Below the pieces are notes generated by a model that was not told the DNA's origin, made no database searches, and was given only the letters and a program-made list of their open reading frames with translations. 64,000 nt of DNA from CAZAPG01 sp964486935 (GTDB taxonomy: Bacteria; Chloroflexota; Anaerolineae; 4572-78; J111), in contig CAZAPG010000001.1 in assembly GCA_964486935.1 (NCBI GenBank), forward strand, positions 429,906 to 493,905. Reading direction: 5' to 3'. Of the stretch, positions 32,972 through 42,395 are shown in pieces. How positions within the stretch are numbered: position 1 is the stretch's first letter; every line of letters begins with the position of its first letter. A program made the translations under genes and the position numbers.

Positions 32972-34101
32972 GTCCCAACAGCAACATCAGCCTGGCCCTC
33001 TTTCTCTCTCGCTCCGTTCCGTTGAGCCTGTGGGACAGGCTTGGCATTTTAGAGCGCGAACTGGCCCTGTACAGGCAATTACGGCCCGCCCTGAAATCGC
33101 TGACGATTGTTACCTGCGGCGGCCCCGCAGAATTGAAATATCAGGATATGTTGAGCGACACCCTCATTTTGTGCAACCGTTGGGGTTTATCCCCCAATGC
33201 CTACAGCCTGCTGGCTCCACTGTTACACCGGCGGGCGTTGCAACAGGCAACGCTTTACAAAACCAATCAGCTTGAAGGCGCCTGGACAGCCCTGCTGGCC
33301 GGCCGGCTATATCGCAAGCCGGTAATTGTGCGGGCCGGGTACGCCTGGGCCTTAAATTACCGGCGAGCGCAGGGCAAAGAAACCTTCAAAGGTAGAGTCA
33401 TCTGCCGGCTAGAGCGCCTTTCGGCCAGCTTTGCCGGCCATATGATTGTTACTACAAACTCGCTTAAAAACTATTTTGTCTCTAATTATCAAATTTCACC
33501 CCAGCTTGTCACCATTATTCCCAACTATGTTGACACTCATCTGTTTCAACCCCTAACCGGTTCGACCCCCCAACCGGGGCGAGTCATTTTTGCGGGAAGT
33601 TTGAGGCCGGAAAAGAATTTGCCAACTCTCTTTGAAGCCGCTGCCCAACTGAAGTCGCTACAACTTGTATTGGCGGGCGATGGCCCTCAAAAAGCTCAAC
33701 TGGAGCAGTTGGCCCAACGCCTCAACCTGTGCGTCACCTTTGCCGGGCGATTACCCAACCAGCATCTCCCCCAAGAAATCAATCGCTCTGAAATTTTCAT
33801 TCTTCCTTCCCTCTACGAAGGCCACCCCAAGGCGCTCATCGAGGCCATGGCCTGCGGCGCAGCCGTCATCGGCGCAGATGTGGATGGCATCCGCAACGTG
33901 ATTGAGCACAAAGTAACCGGGTTGCTGTGCCCCCCCACCATCGAGGGAATAAAAACCGCTCTGGCCCGGCTGCTGGCCGACAGACAACTGCGGGCAAGGC
34001 TGGGGCAGGCTGCCTGCGCCTTTGCTGCGCAACATTACAGCCTGGAGCAAGTCGCCACCCAGGAACTGGCCCTGCTGCAAGAGGTTCAGCAAAATTGGTA
34101 A
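32968..34101 (+). CDS. GT4-family glycosyltransferase
   Basis: A 377-residue GT-B enzyme. The N-terminal domain is shorter and the donor domain clear: RVIFAGSLRPEKNLPTLFEA (~193-212), LVLAGDGPQK, and the conserved LPSLYEGHPKALIEAMACG (~272-290), whose Glu residues bind the donor nucleotide-sugar. It overlaps the methyltransferase by ATGA at the front and the next glycosyltransferase by 7 bp at its end, so the genes are translationally coupled. Confidence 0.92.
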   Translation: MSPNSNISLALFLSRSVPLSLWDRLGILERELALYRQLRPALKSLTIVTCGGPAELKYQDMLSDTLILCNRWGLSPNAYSLLAPLLHRRALQQATLYKTNQLEGAWTALLAGRLYRKPVIVRAGYAWALNYRRAQGKETFKGRVICRLERLSASFAGHMIVTTNSLKNYFVSNYQISPQLVTIIPNYVDTHLFQPLTGSTPQPGRVIFAGSLRPEKNLPTLFEAAAQLKSLQLVLAGDGPQKAQLEQLAQRLNLCVTFAGRLPNQHLPQEINRSEIFILPSLYEGHPKALIEAMACGAAVIGADVDGIRNVIEHKVTGLLCPPTIEGIKTALARLLADRQLRARLGQAACAFAAQHYSLEQVATQELALLQEVQQNW

Positions 34102-35273
34102 CATCGCATCAAACTCCCGACATTCTCTGCTTTTCCTCATCCGACTGGTACGGCAAATGGGGCAGCCGCCAGCAAGTGATGATGCGCCTGGCCGCCCCGG
34201 AACGCCGGGTTTTATTTGTAGAGCATTTGGCCGGACTGGAGCATTTTCTAAAATATGCCGACCTGCGCCGCCGCCGCTGGCAACGCTGGCGCGAGGGGCT
34301 GCGAGAAATCAAACCTGATTTGTGGCTGCTATCGCCGCCGCCGTTGTTGCCGGGCCGCTACTACTGGGGCGCGATGGCCCGCTTCAATGCCGCCGTGGTT
34401 CAGCGCTGGCTGACGCCCTACCTTCGCCGCTTAAAATTTAATCGCCCCATCCTGTGGCTTTACCAGCCGGAACATAGCGCGCTGGTGGGCCGGTTTGATG
34501 AGTTACTGGTGGTTTATCATTGCATTGACGAGTTTGCCGCCGGAATACAGGGGCGCAAGCGCCGGGTCATTACTGCGCTGGAAACAGACTTGCTAAAGCG
34601 AGCGGACATTGTGTTTGCCAATTCAAGGCTAATCTACCGGCATAAGCAAAAACTCAACCCCAATACCTGCCACCTGCCCAGCGGCGCAGATGTTGAGCAT
34701 TTTGCCGGGGCCGCCAACTCATCCGCCGAAATTCCCGCCGAAATTGCCCAACTGCCCCATCCAATCCTGGCCTATGTCGGCAATATTGATGAGCGCATCG
34801 ACATGTCGCTTTTAAACCAACTGGCGCAAGCGCGCCCCCACTGGACTCTGCTGCTGATTGGACAGGCTCACGCCCAGGCCCCCGGCTGGCGCGCTTTGCA
34901 ATCAATGGAAAATGTAATCTGGTTAGGCAAACGCTCGTTTGAAACCCTGCCCAACCTGCTGCGCGGCGTTGACCTCTGTTTGCTGCCCTATGTTCAGGGC
35001 GAGCAGACCCGTTACCGCAGCCCGCTCAAATTGTACGAATATCTGGCTACCGGCAAACCCGTCGTCGCCACGCCTCAACCAGAAGTTGATGAATTTGCCG
35101 GTTTAATCAACATTGCCAGCCCGGCTGAATTTGTTGAAACCGCAGCAATAGCCCTGCAAACCGATACCCCCCACAAGCAGCAGCAGCGACTGGCTGTTGC
35201 CCGCCAACATTCCTGGGACAAACGGGTTGAAACTATTAACCATGTGCTGGCCAAACATGGGGTAACAACATGA
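34095..35273 (+). CDS. TuaH-like GT4 glycosyltransferase
   Basis: A 392-residue glycosyltransferase; TTG 34095 is preferred (GAGG about 10 nt upstream). Longer readings into the previous gene have no domain support. It starts PDILCFSSSDWYGKWGSRQQVMMRL. It has IVFANSRLIYRH, the donor-domain strand ILAYVGNIDERIDMSLL (~233 on) and LPYVQGEQTRYRSPLKLYEYLATGKPVV, which places Glu in the donor site. The order matches teichuronic-acid-type TuaH and related EPS glycosyltransferases. Its stop overlaps the next start by ATGA. Confidence 0.88.
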   Translation: MVTSHQTPDILCFSSSDWYGKWGSRQQVMMRLAAPERRVLFVEHLAGLEHFLKYADLRRRRWQRWREGLREIKPDLWLLSPPPLLPGRYYWGAMARFNAAVVQRWLTPYLRRLKFNRPILWLYQPEHSALVGRFDELLVVYHCIDEFAAGIQGRKRRVITALETDLLKRADIVFANSRLIYRHKQKLNPNTCHLPSGADVEHFAGAANSSAEIPAEIAQLPHPILAYVGNIDERIDMSLLNQLAQARPHWTLLLIGQAHAQAPGWRALQSMENVIWLGKRSFETLPNLLRGVDLCLLPYVQGEQTRYRSPLKLYEYLATGKPVVATPQPEVDEFAGLINIASPAEFVETAAIALQTDTPHKQQQRLAVARQHSWDKRVETINHVLAKHGVTT

Positions 35274-36397
35274 CCAACCCCAATTCAATTACGCCGGTAA
35301 AAATTCTGTACTTTACCACCGAACTCAACGTTGGCGGCGCAGAAAAAATATTGAGCCGCCTGCTGGCTCACCTGGATGACCGGCAATTTGCGCCGCAAGT
35401 GGTTTGTCTCTACGGCGGCGATGGCCCCATCGCCGCCGAGATTCACGCTTTAAACGTGCCGCTCTTTGATTTAAGGATGACAGCCAAATGGCGGCTGAAC
35501 GCAGTCTGGCGCTTCTACCGTTTGCTGCGGCAAGAGTCGCCGGTAATTTTGCACAACTCGCTGTTTCACCCCAATATGTTGGGCCGCTTCCTGGGGCGAC
35601 TCGCCGGCATACCGGTAATTATTTGTACCGAACACACCATGGCCTCAGAAAGCGAGTGGCGCTACCTGATGAACCGCTGGACTATTGGCCTGGTTGACGC
35701 CATGATTGCCGTATCTGATAATGTCCGTGATTTTTGCTTGCAGCACATTAAACTACCCCCCGAAAAAGTGGTGGTAATTCGTACCGGCATTGAAGTTAAA
35801 ACCCCAAAACCGGCCTCAAAAGCAGAAGCCCGCCGCAAATTAAATTTACCGTTCGAGGCGCAGGTGGTGGGCACGGTCAGTCGCCTTCACCCCGATAAAG
35901 GCGTAGAATTTTTGGTCAGAGCCTTAACGCAAGTTGCCGGCGCCAGTTTGGTAGTTATTGGTGATGGGCCGGAATGGAATCGCTTGCAGCAATTAACCGC
36001 CGACTTGAATCTGACGGGCCGCATCATTTGGGCCGGTTATCGGCCCGATGTGGTTGACCTGCTGCCCGCATTTGATATTTTTGCCCAACCATCCCAAATT
36101 GAAGGGCTGCCCAATACCATCATCGAGGCAATGAGCGCGGCCCTGCCGGTTGTTGCCACTGCTGTTGGCGGCGTACCAGAAATAGTGACAGATGGCCAAA
36201 CCGGGCTGCTGGTGCCTGCCTGCAATCCGCCGCTGTTGGCTGCTGCCATCAATCGGTTGTTAAGCGACCCTGAAATGCGCCGGCAAATGGGCCAGGCCGG
36301 CTTTGAATTTGTCAAACAGAATTTTTCCGTCCGCCAAATGGTTCAACAAACCCAAAATTTGTACCGGCAACTGTTAAAAAATAAAGGCTTAAACTAA
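35270..36397 (+). CDS. GT4-family glycosyltransferase
   Basis: A 375-residue GT4 enzyme. The N-terminal ILYFTTELNVGGAEKILSRL has the GGAE loop that binds the acceptor-side phosphate. The donor domain shows VGTVSRLHPDKGVEFLVRAL (~198), LVVIGDGPEWNRLQ and AQPSQIEGLPNTIIEAMSAALPVV with the E-x7-E pair. It is a member of the EpsF/WcaL-like group. Two bases separate its stop from the asparagine-synthetase-like gene. Confidence 0.93.
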   Translation: MTNPNSITPVKILYFTTELNVGGAEKILSRLLAHLDDRQFAPQVVCLYGGDGPIAAEIHALNVPLFDLRMTAKWRLNAVWRFYRLLRQESPVILHNSLFHPNMLGRFLGRLAGIPVIICTEHTMASESEWRYLMNRWTIGLVDAMIAVSDNVRDFCLQHIKLPPEKVVVIRTGIEVKTPKPASKAEARRKLNLPFEAQVVGTVSRLHPDKGVEFLVRALTQVAGASLVVIGDGPEWNRLQQLTADLNLTGRIIWAGYRPDVVDLLPAFDIFAQPSQIEGLPNTIIEAMSAALPVVATAVGGVPEIVTDGQTGLLVPACNPPLLAAAINRLLSDPEMRRQMGQAGFEFVKQNFSVRQMVQQTQNLYRQLLKNKGLN

Positions 36398-36399
36398 TT

Positions 36400-38262
36400 A
36401 TGTGTGGTATCTGCGGCATTGTGCGCTTGCAAAATTCTAAACCCATTGAGCGGGATACCCTGTTGCAAATGCGCGATTCGCTAATTCATCGGGGGCCGGA
36501 TGATGCCGGCATCTACAATGACGCCAAAGCCTGGCTCGGCTCGCGCCGGCTGTCAATTATAGACCTGTCTCCCAACGGCCACATGCCCATGCGCTCCACG
36601 AATGGCCGTTATATTATTGTGTACAACGGCGAGGTCTACAACTTTCGCCAGTTGCGCGGCCAGCTTGAGCAAAAAGGTGTCCATTTTCGCTCCGGCACCG
36701 ATACCGAGGTGCTGCTAAATCTTTACATCGAGCGCGGCCCGGCCATGTTACCGCTGTGCCACGGAATGTTTGCCCTGGCCATTTGGGACCGGCAAGAACA
36801 AACCCTCTTTGCCGCCCGTGACCGGCTGGGGATTAAACCCTTTTTCTATGCCATTCACCAGGGCGCGTTTTATTTTGCCTCAGAGCCAAAGGCGTTGTTC
36901 GCCGCCGGCGTGCCGGCCCAATTCAACCCCGATACCTGGCCGGAACTGCTGCTTTTTCGTTACGTGTCGGGCCAGCGCACGCCTTACCAGCGTATCCACC
37001 GGCTGCTGCCCGGCCACTATCTGCTCATTAAAAACGACGCGTTGCAAAGCCGCTGCTGGTGGTCGCTGGCCGATTCGCAACCGGGCCTTGCTGCCAGCGA
37101 GTCGCCCCAAATAATAGCTGACCATTTTGAGGAAATGTTTAACGACTCGGTAGCCCAGCGCCGCATCAGCGATGTGCCGGTTGGCGTGCTGTTAAGCGGC
37201 GGGTTAGATTCCAGCAGCGTGGCGGCCACGCTGGCGGCCCAGGCCGGCAGAGATGTGGCCAGCTTTACCATTCGCTTTGCCAACCCCCGCTACGACGAGG
37301 GCTTTTGGGCCAAAGAAGTCGCCAAAAAATGGCAGTTGAATTATCATGAGCGCCTTGTCACGCCGCCGGAAATTCCCGTACTGCTGGAAGAGGCCACCCG
37401 GCTGCTGGATGAGCCGCTGGCCCATGGCAACGATATTCACCTGCTGGCCATTGCCCGGCTGGCCAAACCCCACGTAACCGTGCTGCTTTCCGGCGAGGGG
37501 GCCGACGAGACAATGGGCGGCTATGGTCGCTACCGTATCTTTTTGCTCCCCTGGCTGTTGCGGTTGGGCGGGCTGGCTCACTGGCTGGCGCGACTTGTTC
37601 CGGCCGGCGGCTCGCCGCAGCGGGCCTTGCAAATTCTGGCCCAGCCAACGGCTCAGGCGCGGCTGTTGTTTAGCTCGGCCGGATTGTTTCCGGCAGACGC
37701 GCCGCTGCAAAACGGGGCTGTGGCTGCGCCCGAATACCGGCAAGCTGTTATTAATCGGGCCGCCTTGTTATACACCGAGCCGGTGCGCCAGCTAATGTAT
37801 TACGAGCAGTCCACTTACCTGCAATCGCTGCTGGACCGCAACGACCGGATGACGATGGGGGCGTCAATAGAGTGTCGCGTGCCGTTTTTGGACCACCGGT
37901 TGGTGGAGTGGCTGGCCACACTGCCAACCCGCGCTTTTTTTGAAGGCAGCCGGGGTAAGTCGATATTGCGCCAGGCTATGAAATCGCAGTTGCCGCCGGC
38001 AGTATTGCAGCACAAAAAATGGGGGTTTACCGTACCCTGGGCCGCCTATTTTAGAGAAACGCCCTCGCTGCGGGCCTGGATACAGCAGTTGCCCCAAATG
38101 GATATTATTAAAAATGCGCCCCTGTACCAGCCGGCAGTGGCCCAAACGGTCAATCAATTTTTGGCCGGTAATAATCGGCATACCTCGTTAGTGCGGCAGT
38201 TGGTTTTTATTAGCCTGTGGCAGGCCGTTTGTCTTGAAGGTCGGCGTCAAGTATTGGAGTAA
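36400..38262 (+). CDS. asnB: AsnB-type glutamine amidotransferase (EPS-associated)
   Basis: A 620-residue glutamine-dependent asparagine-synthetase homologue. It begins MCGICGIV with the catalytic Cys2 of class II glutaminases. HRGPDDAG and YNGEVYNFR form the glutamine site. The synthetase half has the ATP pyrophosphatase loop LLSGGLDSSSVAA (~265-277) and GEGADETMGGYGRY. Paralogues in polysaccharide clusters are thought to amidate sugar acids rather than make free asparagine (family knowledge, not shown here). It is not a lasso cyclase by context: it sits 24 kb from the RiPP-like locus, inside the EPS operon. Confidence 0.92.
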   Translation: MCGICGIVRLQNSKPIERDTLLQMRDSLIHRGPDDAGIYNDAKAWLGSRRLSIIDLSPNGHMPMRSTNGRYIIVYNGEVYNFRQLRGQLEQKGVHFRSGTDTEVLLNLYIERGPAMLPLCHGMFALAIWDRQEQTLFAARDRLGIKPFFYAIHQGAFYFASEPKALFAAGVPAQFNPDTWPELLLFRYVSGQRTPYQRIHRLLPGHYLLIKNDALQSRCWWSLADSQPGLAASESPQIIADHFEEMFNDSVAQRRISDVPVGVLLSGGLDSSSVAATLAAQAGRDVASFTIRFANPRYDEGFWAKEVAKKWQLNYHERLVTPPEIPVLLEEATRLLDEPLAHGNDIHLLAIARLAKPHVTVLLSGEGADETMGGYGRYRIFLLPWLLRLGGLAHWLARLVPAGGSPQRALQILAQPTAQARLLFSSAGLFPADAPLQNGAVAAPEYRQAVINRAALLYTEPVRQLMYYEQSTYLQSLLDRNDRMTMGASIECRVPFLDHRLVEWLATLPTRAFFEGSRGKSILRQAMKSQLPPAVLQHKKWGFTVPWAAYFRETPSLRAWIQQLPQMDIIKNAPLYQPAVAQTVNQFLAGNNRHTSLVRQLVFISLWQAVCLEGRRQVLE

Positions 38263-38269
38263 ATGTAAA

Positions 38270-39697
38270 ATGCGGGTCGAAAAAATTTACGAGCGCGCGC
38301 CTGTTACCCTGCAAAATTTAATGGTGTCGCTGAAAGGCTGGCAGATTCACCGTGTCCGTTACCGTTCCAAAGCTCACTACCAGGCTTGCCGAGAACTGCA
38401 AGCCAACGAGCAGCTTGTGCCGGATGACCTCAAGGCGCTGCAATTTGAGCAACTCCGGGCGTTTGTTGCCCACTGCTACCGCGAGTCGCCCTACTATCGT
38501 CGCCGCTTTGAGGCCGCCGGCGTGCAGCCGGAAGATATCCGGCAACCAGACGATATTGTCAAAATTCCGCTCCTGCCCAAGCAAGATTTACGCGCCCACA
38601 CCGGGTTGTTTTACACCCAAAAAATCCGGCCTCATATGATCGACGTGCATACCAGCGGCACCACCGGCTCGCCGCTAACTGTTTATTTTTTACCAGAGGA
38701 CATTGGTCGGCGTTACGCCTTTTTAGAACGCTGCCGGCGCTGGGCGGGCGTGGCAATTGGACAGCGACGGGCCAGCTTTACGGGGCAAAGTATTATCTCC
38801 AAAAGGCAAAGCCGGCCCCCGTTTTGGCGTTACAATCAACCGGGCCGCCAGTGGTTATTCTCTTCTTATCATCTATCGCCCAATTATTTGCCGGCTTACA
38901 TCAATGCGTTGGCCCAAATTCAGCCGGAAATTATCGACGGGTACCCGTCGGCCATTCATGTGGTGGCCGACCAGATTCTGCGCCGGGGCGATGTGGGCCG
39001 GGTGACGCCCAAAGCCATCATCACCTCGGCTGAAACTGTGCTGCCACATCAGCGCCAGGCAATTGAAACCGCTTTTCAGGCCAAACTGTACAACCAGTAC
39101 GCCTCATCAGAGGGCGCGCCGTTTGCCAGCGAGTGTAAACTGGGCCGGCTGCACGTTCACCCCGATTCTGGCATTTTTGAGATTTTAGGGCCTGACGGCG
39201 CTCCTGTCCCACCCGGCCAACCGGGCCAGATGGTAGTGACCAGCTTTACCACCCGTCTGACACCCCTGCTTCGCTACGCCATTGGTGATGTGGCCGTGCC
39301 AGAGGATGAGTCGCTCCGCTGCGCCTGTGGCCTGCCATTTCCGCTGCTGCAAGATATTACCGGTCGCGTAGATGATATCTTGCGCACCCCCGATCGGGGT
39401 TTTGTTGGCCGGCTAGATACCGTATTCAAAAAGCTGCCTAACAGTATTATCGAGGCCCAAATTGTGCAGACGACTCCCCAGGAAATTGTACTGCGCCTGG
39501 TGCCCGACCCGGCCCGCTATCGCCCGGAGCATGCCAACCTGGTACTGGCGGAAATGCGTAAACGTCTGGGGCAGGTGATTGATATCCGGGTAGAGCAGGT
39601 TGAACACATTCCTCGCTCGGCTAACGGCAAGATGCGGCCGGTGGTCAATTTATGCAGCGACCAGCTACCCCCATCTCTGCGTTATAGCAATAATTGA
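38270..39697 (+). CDS. PaaK/CapK-like AMP-dependent ligase of the EPS cluster
   Basis: A 475-residue adenylate-forming enzyme of the phenylacetate-CoA-ligase/CapK type; ATG 38270 has GGAG 10 nt upstream. The ATP loop is HTSGTTGSPLTVYF (~125-138), followed by NQYASSEGAPFASEC and YAIGDVAVPEDES. The C-terminus carries VEHIPRSANGKMRPV with the catalytic Lys. CapK proteins occur in capsule clusters and probably attach or activate acyl groups for the polysaccharide. A GC-rich CGRV-type hinge (ITGRVDDIL) is present. The true acyl substrate is unknown. Confidence 0.88.
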   Translation: MRVEKIYERAPVTLQNLMVSLKGWQIHRVRYRSKAHYQACRELQANEQLVPDDLKALQFEQLRAFVAHCYRESPYYRRRFEAAGVQPEDIRQPDDIVKIPLLPKQDLRAHTGLFYTQKIRPHMIDVHTSGTTGSPLTVYFLPEDIGRRYAFLERCRRWAGVAIGQRRASFTGQSIISKRQSRPPFWRYNQPGRQWLFSSYHLSPNYLPAYINALAQIQPEIIDGYPSAIHVVADQILRRGDVGRVTPKAIITSAETVLPHQRQAIETAFQAKLYNQYASSEGAPFASECKLGRLHVHPDSGIFEILGPDGAPVPPGQPGQMVVTSFTTRLTPLLRYAIGDVAVPEDESLRCACGLPFPLLQDITGRVDDILRTPDRGFVGRLDTVFKKLPNSIIEAQIVQTTPQEIVLRLVPDPARYRPEHANLVLAEMRKRLGQVIDIRVEQVEHIPRSANGKMRPVVNLCSDQLPPSLRYSNN

Positions 39698-39797
39698 CTC
39701 TTTGGCAAAAATCCCCAAAATCTATATTTTCAGGACTTACGCAGTTGAGCGCGTAACTTCTGATTTTGACAAAAATTTATTTTCGGGAGAAGTTCCC

Positions 39798-40736
39798 TTG
39801 GCAACTTATCTGGTTACCGGCGGGGCCGGTTTCATTGGCTCTAACATTGTGCGTGAACTGCTAACGCACGGCGAGACGGTGCGCGTGTTTGACAACTTCA
39901 GCACTGGCCGGCGCGTCAACCTTGAAGATGTGCTGGCTGAAATTGAATTAATCGAGGGCGACCTGCGCCAGTTGGATGACTGCCGCCGGGCGGTGCGGGG
40001 CGTGGATTACGTGCTGCATCAGGGGGCCATTCCATCGGTGCAGCGCAGCGTGGATAACCCCCTGGCCTCTCATCAGGTGAATTCAACCGGCACGCTCAAT
40101 CTACTCGTCGCCGCCCGCGATGCCGGCGCGCGGCGACTGGTCTGCGCCTCCTCCTCATCTATTTATGGTGACTCGCCGACCTTGCCCAAGCGCGAAGAGA
40201 TGACGCCGCAGCCCAAATCGCCCTACGCAGTTTCCAAACTGGCCGCCGAGAAGTATTGCCAGGCTTTTACCCAGGTGTACGGGCTGGAGACAGTTTGCCT
40301 GCGTTATTTTAATGTATTTGGCCCGCGACAGGACCCCACCTCCCAATACTCGGCGGTGATTCCGCTGTTTATCAAGGCTATGCTGGCCGGCGAGTCGCCC
40401 ACCATTCACGGCGATGGCCTGCAATCGCGCGATTTCACGTTTGTTCGTAACGTTATCGAAGCCAATTTGCTGGCCGCAACTGCCCCCGGTGTGGCCGGAC
40501 AGGTGTTTAATGTGGCCTGCGGCCAGCGCTATACCCTGCTCGATTTAATTACGCTTCTCAATGAAATTTTGGGGACGCAAATTGAACCTGTTTTTGACTC
40601 GGCCCGCTCCGGCGATGTTAAACACTCACTGGCCGATATCAGCCGGGCCGCGAATATGCTGAATTACAAAGTACTGGTCGATTTTAAAGAAGGCTTGCGC
40701 CGGACGACGGAGTGGTATCGGGAGTCGGAACGTTGA
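39798..40736 (+). CDS. UDP-sugar 4-epimerase-like SDR (GalE/WbpP type)
   Basis: A 312-residue extended short-chain dehydrogenase. The TTG start at 39798 follows GGGAG by about 9 nt and puts the protein at ATYLVTGGAGFIGSNIV. The upstream frame is not family-like. NAD binding is GGAGFIG. The catalytic region has SSSSIYGDSPTLPK and the SPYAVSKLAAEKYC motif (Tyr and Lys of YxxxK). YFNVFGPRQDP and HGDGLQSRDFTFV are typical of UDP-GlcNAc/Glc 4-epimerases. It likely supplies a nucleotide sugar for the EPS. Its stop overlaps the oleC start. Confidence 0.9.
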   Translation: MATYLVTGGAGFIGSNIVRELLTHGETVRVFDNFSTGRRVNLEDVLAEIELIEGDLRQLDDCRRAVRGVDYVLHQGAIPSVQRSVDNPLASHQVNSTGTLNLLVAARDAGARRLVCASSSSIYGDSPTLPKREEMTPQPKSPYAVSKLAAEKYCQAFTQVYGLETVCLRYFNVFGPRQDPTSQYSAVIPLFIKAMLAGESPTIHGDGLQSRDFTFVRNVIEANLLAATAPGVAGQVFNVACGQRYTLLDLITLLNEILGTQIEPVFDSARSGDVKHSLADISRAANMLNYKVLVDFKEGLRRTTEWYRESER

Positions 40737-42385
40737 ATGAGCTATATAACATTGCCCGGCCTCTTGAAGAAATGGCCGGGCGCGCCCCTTTTCAGCGGGC
40801 TATTGTCTTTCCGGCGGGCCGCGACGCGCAGGGGCGGGCCAAGTATATCCAGTTCAGCTTTCAGCAACTTAACCAATTGTGCGATAGCTACGCGCACGGC
40901 ATGTCTCGCTATGGCATTAGCCGGGGCCAGCGCGCGCTGTTGCTGGTTCGCCAGGGCGTGGAGTTGATTGCCGTAACCTTTGCCCTGGCTAAAATTGGCG
41001 CGGCGCCGGTCCTCATCGACCCCGGCATGGGGCGCAAAGCCTTTTTGCAATGCGTGGCCGAAACCGCCCCCACCGCCTTCATCGGCATCCCGCTGGCCCA
41101 AGCCTTGCGGGTGCTCTTTCCCGGAGCCTTCAAAACCGTCAGGCACAACGTTACCGTGGGCCGGCGCTGGTTTTGGGGCGGCGCTACGCTCGATAGCCTG
41201 CGGGTCGAGCCGGCTGACCCCTTCCCCCTGGCCCCCACCACCACCGAGGACGAAGCCGCCATCACCTTTACCTCCGGCAGCACCGGCATCCCCAAAGGCG
41301 TGGTCTATCTGCACGGCATGTTCCGCGCCCAAATTGAGTTTCTCCGCGCCGAAATTGGGATACAGGCGGGCGAAATCGACCTGCCGGGTCTGCCTATCTT
41401 TGCCCTGTTCAACCCGGCCCTGGGCGTCACCACGGTTGTGCCGGATATGGACCCGCGCAAGCCGGCCCAGGTTAACCCGGCCTACCTGGTCGAGGCCATT
41501 CAAACCCACGGCGTCACCACCAGCTTTGGCTCGCCCACCATCTGGAAACGGGTGGGGCAATATTGCCGGGAGAACAACCTTCAACTGCCTTCGATGCGCC
41601 GCATTTTTATGGCCGGCGCGCCCGTGCCGCCCTGGTTGATTGAAGAATTTGACCATATTTTACCCAACGGACAGGTCTACACGCCCTTTGGCGCAACCGA
41701 GGCCCTGCCCATTACCAACATTGGCGGCGATGAAATTTTGGCCGAAACCGCGCCGTTGACCGCCCAGGGCTGGGGCGTCTGCGTGGGGCGTCCCCTGCAA
41801 GGGCTTGAGGTGCGGGTCATCACCCTGACTGATGCGCCGATTGCCGAGTGGGCCGACTTGCTGGCCCTGCCGCCCGGCGAGTTGGGCGAGATTGTGGTCA
41901 AGGGGCCGGTTGTTACCCGCGAGTATTTGAACCGCCCGGAGCAAACCGCCCTGGCCAAAATAAAAGATGCGGACGGCGTTTGGCACCGGATGGGCGATTT
42001 GGGCTATTTTGACACGCGGGGCCGGCTGTGGATGTGCGGCCGCAAATCGCACCGGGTAGAAACCGAAGACGGTTTGCTGCTGCCCGTGCCCTGCGAGGCC
42101 ATCTTCAACGCCCATCCCCAGGTAGCCCGCACTGCGCTGGTGGGGGTAGGCCAGTACGGCCACCAGCGCCCCGTGTTGGTGGTTGAACTAAATAACGGCG
42201 AACTACCCTCAAAAAAAGAGCGGCAGCGGCTGGTTGACGAGTTGCTGGCGCTGGGCCAACAACACGAACACACGCAACCCATCCGCGATATTTTGTTTTA
42301 CAAATCTTTTCCGGTGGACGTGCGCCACAACGTTAAAATTCAGCGGGAAAAGCTGGCAGTCTGGGCGGCCAGGCAGTTAAAATGA
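40733..42385 (+). CDS. oleC: OleC-like beta-lactone synthetase (acyl-AMP ligase family)
   Basis: A 550-residue ANL-superfamily enzyme. The TTG start overlaps the epimerase stop (TTGA) and has GGGAG about 8 nt upstream. ATP motif TFTSGSTGIPKGVVY (~184-198) and YTPFGATEALPIT are followed by GDLGYFDTRGRLWMCGRKSHRV. The C-terminus ends PVDVRHNVKIQREKLAVWA, the distinctive OleC ending. OleC converts 2-alkyl-3-hydroxyalkanoic acids to beta-lactones using ATP. Its 11-bp link to oleD, and oleA on the other strand, support this. The pathway's OleB is missing nearby. Confidence 0.88.
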   Translation: MNELYNIARPLEEMAGRAPFQRAIVFPAGRDAQGRAKYIQFSFQQLNQLCDSYAHGMSRYGISRGQRALLLVRQGVELIAVTFALAKIGAAPVLIDPGMGRKAFLQCVAETAPTAFIGIPLAQALRVLFPGAFKTVRHNVTVGRRWFWGGATLDSLRVEPADPFPLAPTTTEDEAAITFTSGSTGIPKGVVYLHGMFRAQIEFLRAEIGIQAGEIDLPGLPIFALFNPALGVTTVVPDMDPRKPAQVNPAYLVEAIQTHGVTTSFGSPTIWKRVGQYCRENNLQLPSMRRIFMAGAPVPPWLIEEFDHILPNGQVYTPFGATEALPITNIGGDEILAETAPLTAQGWGVCVGRPLQGLEVRVITLTDAPIAEWADLLALPPGELGEIVVKGPVVTREYLNRPEQTALAKIKDADGVWHRMGDLGYFDTRGRLWMCGRKSHRVETEDGLLLPVPCEAIFNAHPQVARTALVGVGQYGHQRPVLVVELNNGELPSKKERQRLVDELLALGQQHEHTQPIRDILFYKSFPVDVRHNVKIQREKLAVWAARQLK

Positions 42386-42395
42386 GGGTTTGGAA

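Noticed and set aside
36400..38262. AsnB-like protein as a lasso cyclase for the RiPP-like locus
   Set aside because: It keeps the N-terminal Cys glutaminase and sits in the polysaccharide operon 24 kb away; lasso cyclases lack a functional glutaminase and are adjacent to their precursor.
40742..42282. Minus-strand frames of up to 304 codons opposite oleC
   Set aside because: Low-complexity Gly/Arg-rich readings antisense to a well-supported ANL enzyme.
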